64,000 nt of DNA, from the NCBI GenBank assembly GCA_003116875.1, contig BCKT01000010.1:248001-312000 (forward strand), given 5' to 3'. Positions 34,330-45,393 of the stretch are shown here, in pieces. The DNA is from Takashimella koratensis. Lineage: Eukaryota; Basidiomycota; Tremellomycetes; Trichosporonales; Tetragoniomycetaceae. The translations under genes were made by a program, and so were the position numbers. The notes under the pieces were generated by a model that did not search any database, was not told the DNA's origin, and worked only from the letters and a program-made list of their open reading frames with translations. Each line of letters begins with the position of its first letter. The stretch's first letter is position 1.

Positions 34330-34683
34330 ATGAATCGGGAAGAAGCCATCAGGGGCCAACAGGTAGCGCCAGCCTCCACGCAAGCCCAAATCCAAGCAAC
34401 CGGATCTTATGTCGAACACCAATCCGCTGATCCGACTATGCCCGCCCACCCATACACCGATACCGCACACTGCACGTTTAAGCATCGCCGCAACGGCGCA
34501 ATCCAACTGCTGACCCCCTCGTCTCCGTCTATTCGCCCTCACAATCCCAGAAGGCGAGTTTCGGTCTTTGATAACCCTCCCCTGATCCATCCGTCATTCA
34601 ATGCCCTTTCGCGTGATCCGCAGCAAAATTCTCTTCCACCACTTGTCGAATTTAAGAGAACAGGCCAATGCATAGACTTCTAG
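34330..34683 (+). CDS. Hypothetical 117-residue open frame
   Basis: An ATG-initiated frame with a polar composition (Gln, Pro, Ser, Arg) and no helix, signal or domain that I recognise. Its stop codon (34681-34683) overlaps the stop of convergent NDUFA1 by three bases. Codon use is not clearly coding. It could be a genuine small gene, or chance. Weak support only. Confidence 0.2.
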   Translation: MNREEAIRGQQVAPASTQAQIQATGSYVEHQSADPTMPAHPYTDTAHCTFKHRRNGAIQLLTPSSPSIRPHNPRRRVSVFDNPPLIHPSFNALSRDPQQNSLPPLVEFKRTGQCIDF

Positions 34684-35718
34684 TCGACTCGCTCCGTCTG
34701 CCAGATCGAGTTGGTCGCGAATTCCTTTGGCGCGATGGGTTGCGTCTGCGATAGGTCAGCGATGTGAGATGTGCGAGTGTGATACGAGGAAAATGGAATG
34801 GGTCTTGTCCACATGAGTATTTGATGAGCCGCACACAGCGCTGTCTCTTCTGCTTCCCACCACCTTCGACCACATTACCCCCTCGTCGGCCTCTATCATC
34901 CTCCTCCGACATCTCTCTTCGCCGACTTGCACCACCTTCTTTCACCCCTCCTCCATCATCAATCATCTTCTCACTATCCAAGCCCTCCTGCACTTTCGCT
35001 GCACCCCTTTCTCTGCTTTCCACACCAGCAAAACCAGCCAAACCAGCCAAACCAGCCAAACCGGACTCACGCTTTGCCCTCGCCACGATCCTGTTAATCT
35101 CCTGTCTCGCTCAATCATCATGTCGTCCCATTGGTCGAGGTTGTACCGTGGTGGCTGATGAAGGGAGAGATGTGTCAGCACTGGGTATTAAGCATCGGAA
35201 GCAGTCCAACGAAGCTGACGCCAAGCTGTGGAGAGAGATAGACCATCGCGCTTTAGGAATTGATAACGCGCTTGTCCCTGCTCCCTCAACTGGAACTGCA
35301 CGGATCCCGATCCCACCAGCTCCTCCATTCAATAGCTCGTCGGACACTGCCAGACCTTCACGCCATCTTGGAAGCCTTAGAGCTCACCTTGCCGTCGTTG
35401 GAGAGTCGCTTGGCCACGCTGAAGAGGGTCCCGGTCGCACCAAACATGACGGTGAGGAGACCTGTAAGTCGAAAGACGGCTGTCAGTATCACTGTACCCA
35501 GATGCCTTGTATTCGCCCATGCTAGCTGCGTGGTCCTTTTCCCTCGTAGACCATGATGAGGGCCAGAACAAACGAGAACGAGTAACGTACCGAATGGAAT
35601 AAGAGCCTAAGTCAACAAGTCAGCTTCAGTACCTAACCTAATGGACATCTTTGGAAACGTGCGGGTCATCCGCTTGCACCTAGGATCCAAGCTAACTCAC
35701 CTCAAACGGGATGGGCAT
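34680..35718 (-). CDS. Complex I subunit NDUFA1 / MWFE
   Basis: Five exons give an 85-residue protein in the family's 70-90 range: 35718-35701 (18 nt, MPIPFE), 35606-35591 (16 nt, ALIPF), 35461-35388 (LLTVMFGATGTLFSVAKRLS), 35154-35071 (PPRYNLDQWDDMMIERDRRL) and 34745-34680 (TQPIAPKEFATNSIWQTERVD region). All junctions have GT-AG ends and keep frame. The order PIPFEALIP, one membrane helix with GATG, then YNLDQWDDMMIERDRRLTG matches MWFE (compare DQWDKQMMERDRRLTG). The subunit is a single-pass inner-membrane accessory protein needed for complex I assembly. Odd points: two micro-exons, and a 325-nt last intron holding a 9-nt tandem repeat at its 5' end. The promoter is shared with eIF2B epsilon. 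Confidence 0.93.
35027..35063. repeat. AAACCAGCC tandem repeat beside a splice donor
   Basis: About four copies of the 9-mer AAACCAGCC on + (GGCTGGTTT in the sense direction of NDUFA1), starting within ten bases of the 5' splice site of the last NDUFA1 intron. It is intronic, so not translated. Confidence 0.8.
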
Positions 35719-36007
35719 GTTGAGGGTAACTGAGGTCGGGAGGAGGGTGGGGGTGAGAGTGGAGACTGGTTTGAACGTCGTTGGACGTTGAATCTTGAAT
35801 CGCGGTTGCTGCTATAGGCCAAGGTCCAGGCAGCAATAACTAAGCGCACACCGTACGGTGGCGGGATTATTCGGACAGGGCAGTGTGGCACCTGCAAAAC
35901 AAGGACATGGAATCACGTGACTTGAACAACACGAGTCAAAAACGTTTAATGACAGGAACCAGAAAGTTGGATTTCATTGTTCTGATTCCCTCACCATATA
36001 ACCAGCG
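35719..36007. promoter_or_regulatory. Bidirectional promoter NDUFA1/eIF2B epsilon with TCACGTGA
   Basis: A 289-bp gap between two start codons. TCACGTGA lies at 35923-35930, 78 bp from the eIF2B epsilon ATG. The same palindrome sits at a comparable distance from NOP53 in the other divergent pair. Confidence 0.5.
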
Positions 36008-38646
36008 ATGCCGCCCAAGAAGGCTCAGCCTTCCAAGCCAGACGCTGCAAAGCAGCCCGTAAGTCTTCAGTCCTCAGCTAAAAATTGTTCTACTTCAGCT
36101 GACACCCCCGCAGAAAGGCGACAACGTCGACGAACCACCTCTTCAAGCCGTCGTCCTCGCCGATTCCTACAACCGCCGATTCGAAGTCCTCTGCACCGAC
36201 CAACCTCGTGTTCTCCTCCCGCTATGTTCCACACCCCTCCTCGCGTGGACACTCGAATCACTGGCGATGAGTAAAGTCAAGCAGGTGTTTATCTTCTGCG
36301 GCGTCCACGCGGACAAGATCAGAGAATACGTTCAGTGAGTAAAGGGACGAGAGCTAGTCCTTTCATAAGCCAGGAGTGGTTGGGATCGAGAGTGAATGAC
36401 TGATCATGTTCAGATCATCACCTTACTCCATCTCTCTCGACATTGTCTGCTTGTCATCCCGTAACGCCCGGTCGGCGGGTGACGCCCTCCGCGAGCTGGA
36501 CGACATGCACGTAAGGTTCACCTCCACCTTTACGTCAAACTGTGCACTCTCCCGCTGACCCAAAATAGCTCCTCAACCCGGATAACCCGTTCATCCTCGT
36601 CCATTCCCCGCTAGTTTCCAACTATGACATCTCCAAGATGGTTGATGCGCACAAGAAGCGACGCGAGACGGACAAGAACTTTATCATGACTATGGGTGTT
36701 GGTCGAGGTGGACGGTGAGTAACTGCGATAAGTGTATCTCCTGGCAGCTACTGACGTCCCAGGCGACATCCCGAGTCACCTATCATGCTCGTCCACCCGG
36801 AATCATCCCGACTACTTCACTACGTCCTCAACCCCATCTCTCCGACCCAACATCGCGTCTTTCTCCCTCTCACCCACTTTGTCGACCCTTACCCGGCCAC
36901 AATGGACACCTACGAGGTCTGGTCTGGCTCATCCTCGTCCTCTCGCAGCCCGGGGTACCGGGACCTCGGTGTTGACATCTGTGAAGCGGATGTCCCAGCC
37001 CTGTGTACGGAGAACTTTGACTACCACGATTTGAGAAGGCATTTCGTTAATGGCGTGTTGACGAGTGAGCTTCTGGGGAAGAAAATTGCTGTACACCTTG
37101 TGGGCGAGAACGAGGTGGAAGAGGAAGGGAAGGATGTGCGCCCAAATGAGGGAGGGAGATATGTCGACAGAGTAAGAGATACCCGGGCATACGGGGATAT
37201 CACGTGAGTTGAGCTAGACTGCTTGAAACGTAGCTGACTCGTGTAGACGCGATGTGCTAAGGAGATGGGTGTTCCCGCTGGTGCCCGATATCAACGAGCC
37301 CGGAGGGATGCAGTACGAGCTTCGACGTGGCAACATCTACGTCGCCCGCGACAACGTCTTGCTCTCACGCACCACTAGCCTTCAAGGTCCTCTCCTCATT
37401 GGCCCCCGAAGCGCTCTGTCCCACAACACTGTCATCCACCAATCCACACTCGGCGCAGACTGCTCTGTTGGACCCAACAGCAGAATCTCACTCTCCTACA
37501 TCTTCTCTGACGTACGGATCGGCGCCAATTGTGTGCTGGAAGAGTGCATGGTCGGGGACGGCGTCGTCCTTGCCGACGGGGTGAAGATTGGGCGAGGCGC
37601 ATTGATCGGAAATGGGGTGAAGTTGGGCAAGGGAGTGGTTGTCCCTGAGTTTGCTAGGATCGGGGCGAAGAAGTATCGCCCAGATGACTGGGACGAGGAT
37701 GACGAGGAGGAGGAGGATAAAGGCGAGTCAGAATTAGGCGGAAGAAGCTTTGCTAACGGATGCAGAGGTTCACCTCGATGTGCTCGGTCCCGACTCGGTG
37801 GGCTTTGTTTGGCCCAATGAGGAGGAAGAAGAGCCCGATTCGGACTCTGATGACGACGCCGAGGATCCCTACGAGCATCCACGAAACAAGCGTCTCCTAC
37901 AACTTGGTCGAAACCTCTCCGACGTCAGTTTGTCCGAATCTTCCCTCTCTTCCTTGTCCAAAGCATCTACGACGCCTCCGGACTCCCCAGCCACCCTCGC
38001 GTCCGACGACGATATTCCCGTCGCTGGACTCAACCTCGACTCTGGCCCTCCTCCGGCCTTCCACATCGAGGCGTCTGCGTCTCTCGAGCGTGCGTTCGAA
38101 GAGGGTCACACCGTGGACAATGCGCTGCTCGAGCTGCGAACCCTTGTCATGGGCTACAACGCAGGTATCGACTCTGCTCGCGAAGAGGTTGTCAACTTCA
38201 TCATGGCCAAGATCAGCCCGACGGGAGGGGCAGCCAAGATCCTTGAGACATCGACCAAGCTCTGGGCTAGGTGGGGTGCGATGGCTCAGTCTCTGGGTCG
38301 AGATACCTCTGAGATCGCATTAGATGTGCAAGCGTTCTGCGCGAGTTCAAATAGTCCCGCACACGAGGAAGATGGGGGGAACAAGTATGCGGCATGGTTT
38401 GGGATTTTCTTGAGAGCACTGTACGAGGCGGACATAGTGGATGAGGAAGGACTGGTGGAGTGGAGGTCATTGAGTGCGGCAAAGGGAGAAGGAGCGAAGG
38501 ATGAGGAGGAGAAGAAGAGGTATAGGGAGGTTTATGTGAAGGGGAAACAATATGTGGATGTGTTGGAGCAGATGGATAGTGATGATGATGAGGATGATGA
38601 GGATGACGAGGAGGAGGACGAGGAGGAGGACGATGATGATGAGTAG
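36008..38646 (+). CDS. GCD6: Translation initiation factor eIF2B epsilon subunit (catalytic GEF)
   Basis: ATG 36008 starts MPPKKAQPSKPDAAKQP and splices to KGDNVDEPPLQAVVLADSYN with RRFEVLCTDQPRVLLPLCS and TPLLAWTLESLAMSKVKQVF, the nucleotidyltransferase-like domain. The middle holds the left-handed beta-helix hexapeptides: ARDNVLLSRTTSLQGPLLIG, HNTVIHQSTLGADCSVGPNS and VLADGVKIGRGALIGNGVKL. After an acidic linker comes the W2/HEAT domain (TVDNALLELRTLVMGYNAGI; TKLWARWGAMAQSLGRD; KYAAWFGIFLRALYEADIVD) that catalyses GDP-GTP exchange on eIF2. The C-terminus is an almost pure Asp/Glu tail of some 20 residues, ending at TAG 38644-38646. About six introns. It is cytosolic and central to translational control. 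Length and domain order are normal. Confidence 0.96.
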
Positions 38647-39209
38647 TGGTTACAGTAGTCATATGCATTGGGACACTTCATACGCCAGTCTCCACAAAGG
38701 ACACAAAACACTGTGCACTGTTCTGCATTGACTGGTCTCAGACATTCGGACAGACGACCTCGCGGTGCACGGTGAATTGGCAATTACGGAGCCAATGAGA
38801 ACACAGGGTGCAACATGCGGGCCGGAGCACGAAAAGATAACGCTCCCGCCCGACCACGGGGACCACCCACCGCCCGACCCCGACCGACCGACCCTTGCTG
38901 AACCCTTGACCCTCGACCGACCCAAACAAAATTCAAACGTTGCTAATCGACTTGCAAAGAGGCTAGACACCATCCACAGATACACGAAGACCGACAGCGA
39001 TAAGGAAAGTCAAGACTACCGTGTCATCCAAGAGCTCACCAACTGTACCCTGCGAGACGAGCCGAGGTCCTTTCGACCCCTTTCAGTGATCTACGTTAAC
39101 ACTTTGCTACCCTACCGCCCTACCGCCTTCCTGGCCACATCTTCCATACACACCCTCTGCCTTATCTCCTTGTCGACTCTTACTTGACCCGTCTTAAGCA
39201 ATCTTCGAC
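38647..39209. other. Intergenic, 0.56 kb
   Basis: The 3' flank of eIF2B epsilon and the promoter of the zinc-cluster regulator. It is rich in CCGACC/CGACCGACC repeats near 38865-38930. No gene seen. Confidence 0.4.
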
Positions 39210-42200
39210 ATGTCCGACGACGCGTCCTCGCCCGCCGGTCTGGAGATGGACAACCACCACAGTCTTGCAGACGTTGGCGAGCCATCAACCTCCCCGACGT
39301 CCAAGAAGAAACGGAGAATCGATGCGAACAAACCAAAGAACCTTCAAGCTTGTGATCGGTGTCGACAGAAAGTGAGTACATCTTTCTTACTGCTTGGTTC
39401 GTACTAACAACTCTGTCTTACTTTTTTCTTCTGTCACCGTGATTCTCCAACCTGTACAACTTCGTCTCGCTCGGTCCCAAACATCCCTCGATATCTTAGA
39501 AAATCAAATGCGAACCTCTCGATCTTGGCCGGCGGGACGTCTGCCAATCCTGTCATGCCTCATCTATCGCCTGCACATTCGAGATGCCCCTCACTGCGTC
39601 ACGTACCAAGCGCGTCCAACGCGGTTTAAGCCTCGGTACACCCATCGTTGGGAGTTCCACCCTCGCTGCATCCGGAGATAGAGACCACGACGACGGGCAT
39701 GGGTATCGACACTTACAGAGTGGGGCGCAGACGGAAGATGGAGAGTCAGATGATGGTGCGAGTACGAGGTCGCCAGGGCCTGAAAGGCAGGCGTCGACCA
39801 TGTCTGTCGCTGGGTCGAGTAAACTCCGACCGACGTCGGTGCGCCGAGAAGGTGAGTATTGAACGAGTCGCAGCAACTATCGCAGTTTTTCTACTTCGTC
39901 GACTATCACGTCTTGTGGGAATTGGCGCTTTGCTAACATATTCAGGCCCCACATCACTCTCGTTCATCTTACATTCTACGCCCACGCTGCCCATCTCCTT
40001 CTTGGCGGACTGGGACGGTGCCTCTGGTCAATCGATGTACGCGACTCCACCCGATAGCGGTGACGGGTTTATCTTGATCGCATCCGAGACCGACCCATCA
40101 TCCATCTCCAACACCCCACCTTCCTCTGTCCTCGACGTCCTCCAATCCGACTCGTGGACCGAAGTTGTTAGCCGACTCGTCGAGACTTTCTTAGTCAACG
40201 TGTCGCCATTGATACCCGTTGTGGTTAGGGAGGATATGGGAGAAGCAGGACAGACACTTATTCATGCGATGGCGGCGGTAGCTGCTGCCCGACGGAATTG
40301 TCCACAACAGATTTTTGAGACTTTGAGGTATATCCTCAGGCGAGAGATGCATGAGCAAGGTGAGTCAAGCGTTCAGACCACAAGGTCAAAATCGATGAAA
40401 AGTTGACAATGATAGACACACTGAGCGATATCACTCGTCAAAACGTGCAGATATTACTCATCTCGTGTCTAGTCGACGAACTCTCACTCCAAGCTGGCGG
40501 AGCACAGCCGGCACATATCGCGAGGACGAGGTTGGCTGCGGCGATTCGGATGGCGCAGGATCTGTCAATGGATCGACCAATAGGGGCATTGGCGGAGGCC
40601 GATCGGAGGATCTGGCGATGTGCTATGGTTCTCGACCAGTGGTAGGTCCCTAATCTGCAAACTTTGTGGTGTATCTCAAATCAAGTCAACCTGGTATATG
40701 TCTCAGGACTTTGCTGACCCCACAGGAACGCGGCGCGAAATGGGGTTCGCCCGCTCCTCCCTATCGGCCCTAATGGAGTTATCACAACCTCGTCAGAAGA
40801 CTTCTTCCCCCAACTCGTGGCCATTTCCACGATCCTGGGTCGCGTGATCAACGAGGTGTACGGTGCCGAGGGGATCAAGAATGCAACAGACGACGTGTTG
40901 AATCGGATACGAGATGCGTTGCATCAGTGGAAAGAAGGGTTACCATCAAAACTTCGGTTCAATGGACTTTGGTCTAGCCTTCCAGCAGGTAAGTTGCCGT
41001 CATATCTGGAAGACTGCTTTGCACTAATACTCGTAACCTTACTAGGTATTCTGAACATGCTCTATACCGGTGTTAGATTCCTCCTCTATCGCCCCTTTAT
41101 GCGGTGGTCATTCATCGTCCCCCCTACGATCGACATGGACTTGAACATCACCGTCTGGGTCGACCTTCTCACCTGTTCTCGAGGTTCCATTGAATGGGCT
41201 GCGAACCAAGAAGAACTGGCGGATTTGTTATTCTTCGGACCCTACGTACTGGCCCTGGGTGGGCTGATACAGTACCACACCTGGGCAAGGAGGAAAGAAT
41301 GGGATGGAGTGGTGTTGTTGGATAAAGCGAGAAGGGATGCGGTAGAGCGGTGGATATCGAGGTCGCCGGAGTCGCACCTCCCCTTGCAGAAAGCTGTACG
41401 TGTCACGGGCTCGTATATTCATTTTGATGTCCTATTGCTGACCGACCGTTTTCGGCTTCATAGCAACTCCGGATCATCTCTTTACTCTGCAACGCGACCC
41501 GACTCCCTCGTCCTGAAACCACCTCCTTCGCCATCGGCACTCGTGGTTTGAATCCTACTCCAGGCTCACTCAACCGACTCCCCGAGACATCCATCCGCGG
41601 TGTCACGTTCCTCCGCGACCCATCCCACCCTCGCGGCGGGGTATTAGTCGCTACCCAGCAGGCAGCGAGAGAGATCAAGGACCTCCCAGCGGGTACAGTG
41701 ATCATTGGTGGAGCGCCTGTAGATAACGCCATGCCTTCCGTCTCAACCGTCGGAGCGCACAACCCAGCCGTCCCGAACCCCGTGGCGTCTGGGCCGAACG
41801 TTCTGTCTAACCCGAACATCGTAGGGTTGGGCAATATGGGTGTAGGCGCGCCCAACATTGGTGTGAACGGGAACATTGTCGGTGTGTCTGCAGGAAATGG
41901 AGTAGTCGTCGGACCTGCACCTGCGCCAATGACGAGTGGGACAGGGGAGGAAGGAAGTGGAGAAGTTGGGGATACAGGGAGTATGACGAATGGAATCACA
42001 CCGACTACGCAGGGTTACTTGAATGCGTTATTGGCAGGGGAAGGGATCGATACGCGTACCACCCTCAGTGCGGCCGAATGGGATACGGTGAGTGCGAAGT
42101 AGAGGTGAAGAAGATAGACGCGGAGGTCGATGGGTAATTGAAGCTGACATGAAATAGATGGCTTCGTATATCCTACCAGGGTTTGACGGGATGGCAGCGG

Positions 42201-42220
42201 GCGATAACACGACGTTGTGA
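39210..42220 (+). CDS. Zn2Cys6 transcription factor
   Basis: ATG 39210 leads to a nuclear-localisation-like KKKRRIDANKPKN, then the zinc cluster split by an intron: QACDRCRQK + KIKCEPLDLGRRDVCQSCHA + SSIACTF, that is CX2CX6CX10CX2CX6C with an enlarged middle loop. The fungal-specific regulatory domain follows: VLQSDSWTEVVSRLVETFLV, HAMAAVAAARRNCPQQIFET, TRLAAAIRMAQDLSMDRPIG (the conserved ARMAQDLGLHR-type helix), EADRRIWRCAMVLDQW, GVRFLLYRPFMRWSF. The C-terminal region is Gly/Asn/Pro-rich with several imperfect N-P/G-x-N-I-V-G repeats (about 41720-41930), suggesting a disordered activation domain. Stop TGA 42218-42220. Seven or so introns. The target is unknown; the next gene is a secreted peptidase-like protein, convergent. 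Confidence 0.88.
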
Positions 42221-42533
42221 TGGTTCGTCAGTTGAGAGTGTCGTGGAAAGGGAGAATAGCGCGCAGGGTATAATAGTATTGCATCTATATAGAATGTCGG
42301 GTTAGCTTGCTACTGGCGACCTTGATTAGAAACACTTAGTGAGACCCAAGAGGGTAGACATTGACAATCCTGCTCGCTTGTCTTCGTTTGGGTTCAGATG
42401 GAGAAGGTACACATGTCCCATAAAATCCTATCCATCACAATGTCCATGCACTTTGTTCACAGTAGCTACGTCTAAATTTCGGCGTTCTACAGGCACATAT
42501 TCTTGTCTGCTCTCGGTGATCAGAGAGACAGAG

Positions 42534-44851
42534 TTACCACGTGAGAAGGTTATCGAAGATACCGTGTTGCCAGTCGATCAACGAAGTGCTGATGAGCAGC
42601 TGGTTCTTAACCCCTCGGCTAAAGGCAGTCAGCAACAATTAATGTATGATTCTAGCTAGGAGAGGCAGGTGTCGCTTCACTCACCTGTTGAGCGCGTTGT
42701 GCACGGCAACGCTCTGTGCGAGGGTCCCAGTGTCGCCGTCCTCGGTTCCGTCGTAGATGATCAGTTCAGGGGTCGACCACTTGTCGACAAATCGCTCCGG
42801 GTCCCAGAGGTAGCTAAGCAAGTCAGCATTGTTCATTCTTAGGCAGGTACCGAGCCACACTTACTAAGGCGAGTCATGATCATACGAGACTGGTCCAAAC
42901 TCCCAGTTAACCCTGGACGGTTCCGGAGTCTCTGCAGCCCATGACCTCGGCGAAAGGATACTGTTGTGAGCGAGGATTCCGGAAAAGTTCCAGTTGTGGC
43001 CCTGGATCCAGTGCATTGCGAAGCCTCCGTAAGCGCCGTAACCCATTCCGTAGATACGAGACGAGTCGAGGGAGTAGGTGTCGATCGCGTAGTCGAGGCC
43101 GAGGCGGAGATCGGAGATGGTTTGGTTGCCCCACTGGTAGCGACGGGACTGAGTGAACGCGTCGTAGTACCCCGGAGTACCGGTGGGGTTCACGGTGATC
43201 ACTGCGTACCCGGCGTTGACAAAGTCTGCAAAAGTCAGCGATAGGTAGGGTATAGAGTAGACGAATAAAAGCACGACTGACTGTTAGGGTTCATCAAGTT
43301 CATCCACCAGTCGTGCCATCCGCCTCCGTCCTCGTCTCCGTGAGCGTACATGATCACGGGCGGGTTAGGCTGACTCGGCAAGAAGATCCTCCCGCGAACG
43401 GTCACCCCGAGCTCGTTCTTAAACTCGAACCTCTCCCCAAAAGTCATTTTCTTATCCTTCATAATGGGCTCAGAGAAGAACGTGAGTCGGACTTCTTCAA
43501 AGTTGTCGGTCGGGTCATCGAAGGGGGAGTGAGAGACGACCCAGAGTTCACGAGGAGAGGCGAGGGAAGACTTGATGGCGATGAAATGAGAGTGGTTGAG
43601 AGGGGTGATACCGACGTGCTTGGCTTCGTGGATAGTGGATTGGGATGGGATACGGGTAGGCGTGACAGAGGGGGAAGAGATGTTGGGCGTCCAGAGGTGG
43701 TAGAACATTTGTTCCTGGCTGTAGAGGGTGAGAAGGTTGATCGCCTCGGCGTTCTTGGACCACTACGGGGTATCAGCTGGGCACTCATGACCAAATGGTG
43801 TGACTCACGACGAGGTCTTCGGGGCTGAGGTCGAAATCAAGCTTGACCTCCCACTTGTCCTCTCCGTCCTTGATCCAGAGTTTACGCTGTCCACGAGCGT
43901 TCCCGTCTTCGCGCTGCTGCAGCCACGCGAGCTTACCGTCCGTTGCGATCTCAGGAGCAGAAACCGTCCCGTGTTCACCGCAAGTGACGTGCGAGAGGTG
44001 AAGGTTGCGAGTGTCGAGAGTGTACAGGTCGGTGCGCGTAGAGTTCCAGTGCCTGTCGGCAGCATGAGCGACGATTGCGAGTTCGGACGAGCCGGCCTTC
44101 ACTTGGTCGATCACCTGGGTGGGTCAATACAGGACCTACATGGAGGGAGAGTTAACGTACAAGTTTCTTCCCGGCCAAAGGGGAGAGCTCTTCGACAACC
44201 GAGTCACCAGAGAGCTTGACCACCAACAAGCTACCCTCGGGCACGATCCCATGGTCGTTCAACACAATTCCGACCGTGCTGGTCTCGGCAGAGTACACGA
44301 GCGTCTTGGGGCTGCTTCCGAAATCAAAGCGCTTGATGACTTTCGGCTCAGAGGCCGTCGGCGGGAGAGCGGTAGGGAAGGACGTGTAGTTGAGGTGTTG
44401 CATGGCCAGGGACCAGCCAGAGGAGGATGGAGAAAGAGTGAGGAACTTGGTGTCGGTGATAAACGCGTACAAGGCCGAAGGGTCAGCCGGACCGTGGACG
44501 GCGGTCGCGCTGCCGAACTGAGCGTTGATTGCAAGGAGCTGGAGAGACCAGGTCATCCTGAGGGTATTAGCAGGGGCTAATCGTAGGCGAGGGCGGAGCT
44601 AAGGAGGTCTGAACTTACTCGGCAGTCTCGACGTCGAGGGTGCGGGTGCGGATGACCGCAGCGTCACCGGTCGGGTTAAGCGCCCATGTCTCGATCTGAG
44701 GAACCTCGGCGACCTCTTGCCAAGTCAATCCGAGCTCCTCGTTATGGGCGTGGGTTTGTTTGTCTTGGTGGTGGGGGAGGAGAGGGACCTGGCCGACCGG
44801 TTTGGCGACGGCTTGCGTCGCAACAGCGACGAGGAGAAGAGCCCACTTCAT
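42534..44851 (-). CDS. Secreted dipeptidyl-peptidase V (S9C) homologue, catalytic Ser replaced
   Basis: ATG 44849-44851 encodes MKWALLLVAVATQAVAKP, a clear signal peptide. A beta-propeller region follows (WALNPTGDAAVIRTRTLDVE; RKLWIKDGEDKWEVKLDFDL). The alpha/beta-hydrolase domain has NPPVIMYAHGDEDGGGWHDW (in place of the usual HGGP), FVNAGYAVITVNPTGTPGYY, ISDLRLGLDYAIDTYSLDSS, RIYGMGYGAYGGFAMHWIQG and LIIYDGTEDGDTG. In S9C enzymes the nucleophile lies in GxSYGG; here codon 43032-43034 is GCT (Ala) within GAYGG, with WIQGH in register. The Asp position reads Glu and the His context is shifted (IDWQHGIF). The protein ends at TAA 42534-42536. About six introns, good frame throughout, so it is an expressed-looking pseudoenzyme rather than a decayed gene. 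Predicted role: extracellular or vacuolar binding protein. Confidence 0.88.
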
Positions 44852-45393
44852 GCTGATTCAGGCGGTGGGGTGATGAAGGGGGAAGAAGAGGGACAGTGTG
44901 GACTTTATCAGCTCGAGTTCATGTTGTCGGAGTCTGTCTGTGTCTTGCCTCTGTCGGCGAGCAAGTACCAAGGACGACGACCCGAGGCCAGATTGGGCGA
45001 ATGGAAATTTAGGGAAATGAGATTGGATTGCCGGAGCTCGGAGGTGGGTTGGCTTGGCTGCTCAGGGATGGGCCAAAGCGGGTAGCGCTACAATGTATCC
45101 TGTAGCAACGTGGTCATGGCCGCGATATAGGTAGTGGGCTGGACCATGCACGGGTAGTGGATATTGGGATGTCGGGATTGACATACACGAATGAAACGAG
45201 GACGTTCACGGTCATGCTTGCCTGCACTAGTGGTCAGTGACTAAGGCTGACCCCCGGGTCTAGCGATCTTCATCGCCGACGGGGAGCACGTCCGCTCTGT
45301 TCTCTGGTCAAACATGGTGTCTATGCATCCGTACACGCCCCGTCTACCCTAAGTCCTTCTACCAACGGCTTCTCTTTGCCCTTCGATCTCGCT
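44852..45393. other. Intergenic, 0.54 kb
   Basis: Promoter of the secreted DPP V homologue and 3' flank of the SDR gene. No TATA box as clear as those of other secreted-protein genes here. No gene seen. Confidence 0.35.

Noticed and set aside
34746..35070. C/D-box snoRNA in the long NDUFA1 intron
   Set aside because: A TGATGA word exists, but the only CTGA near the 3' end is part of the branch site and no terminal stem pairs.
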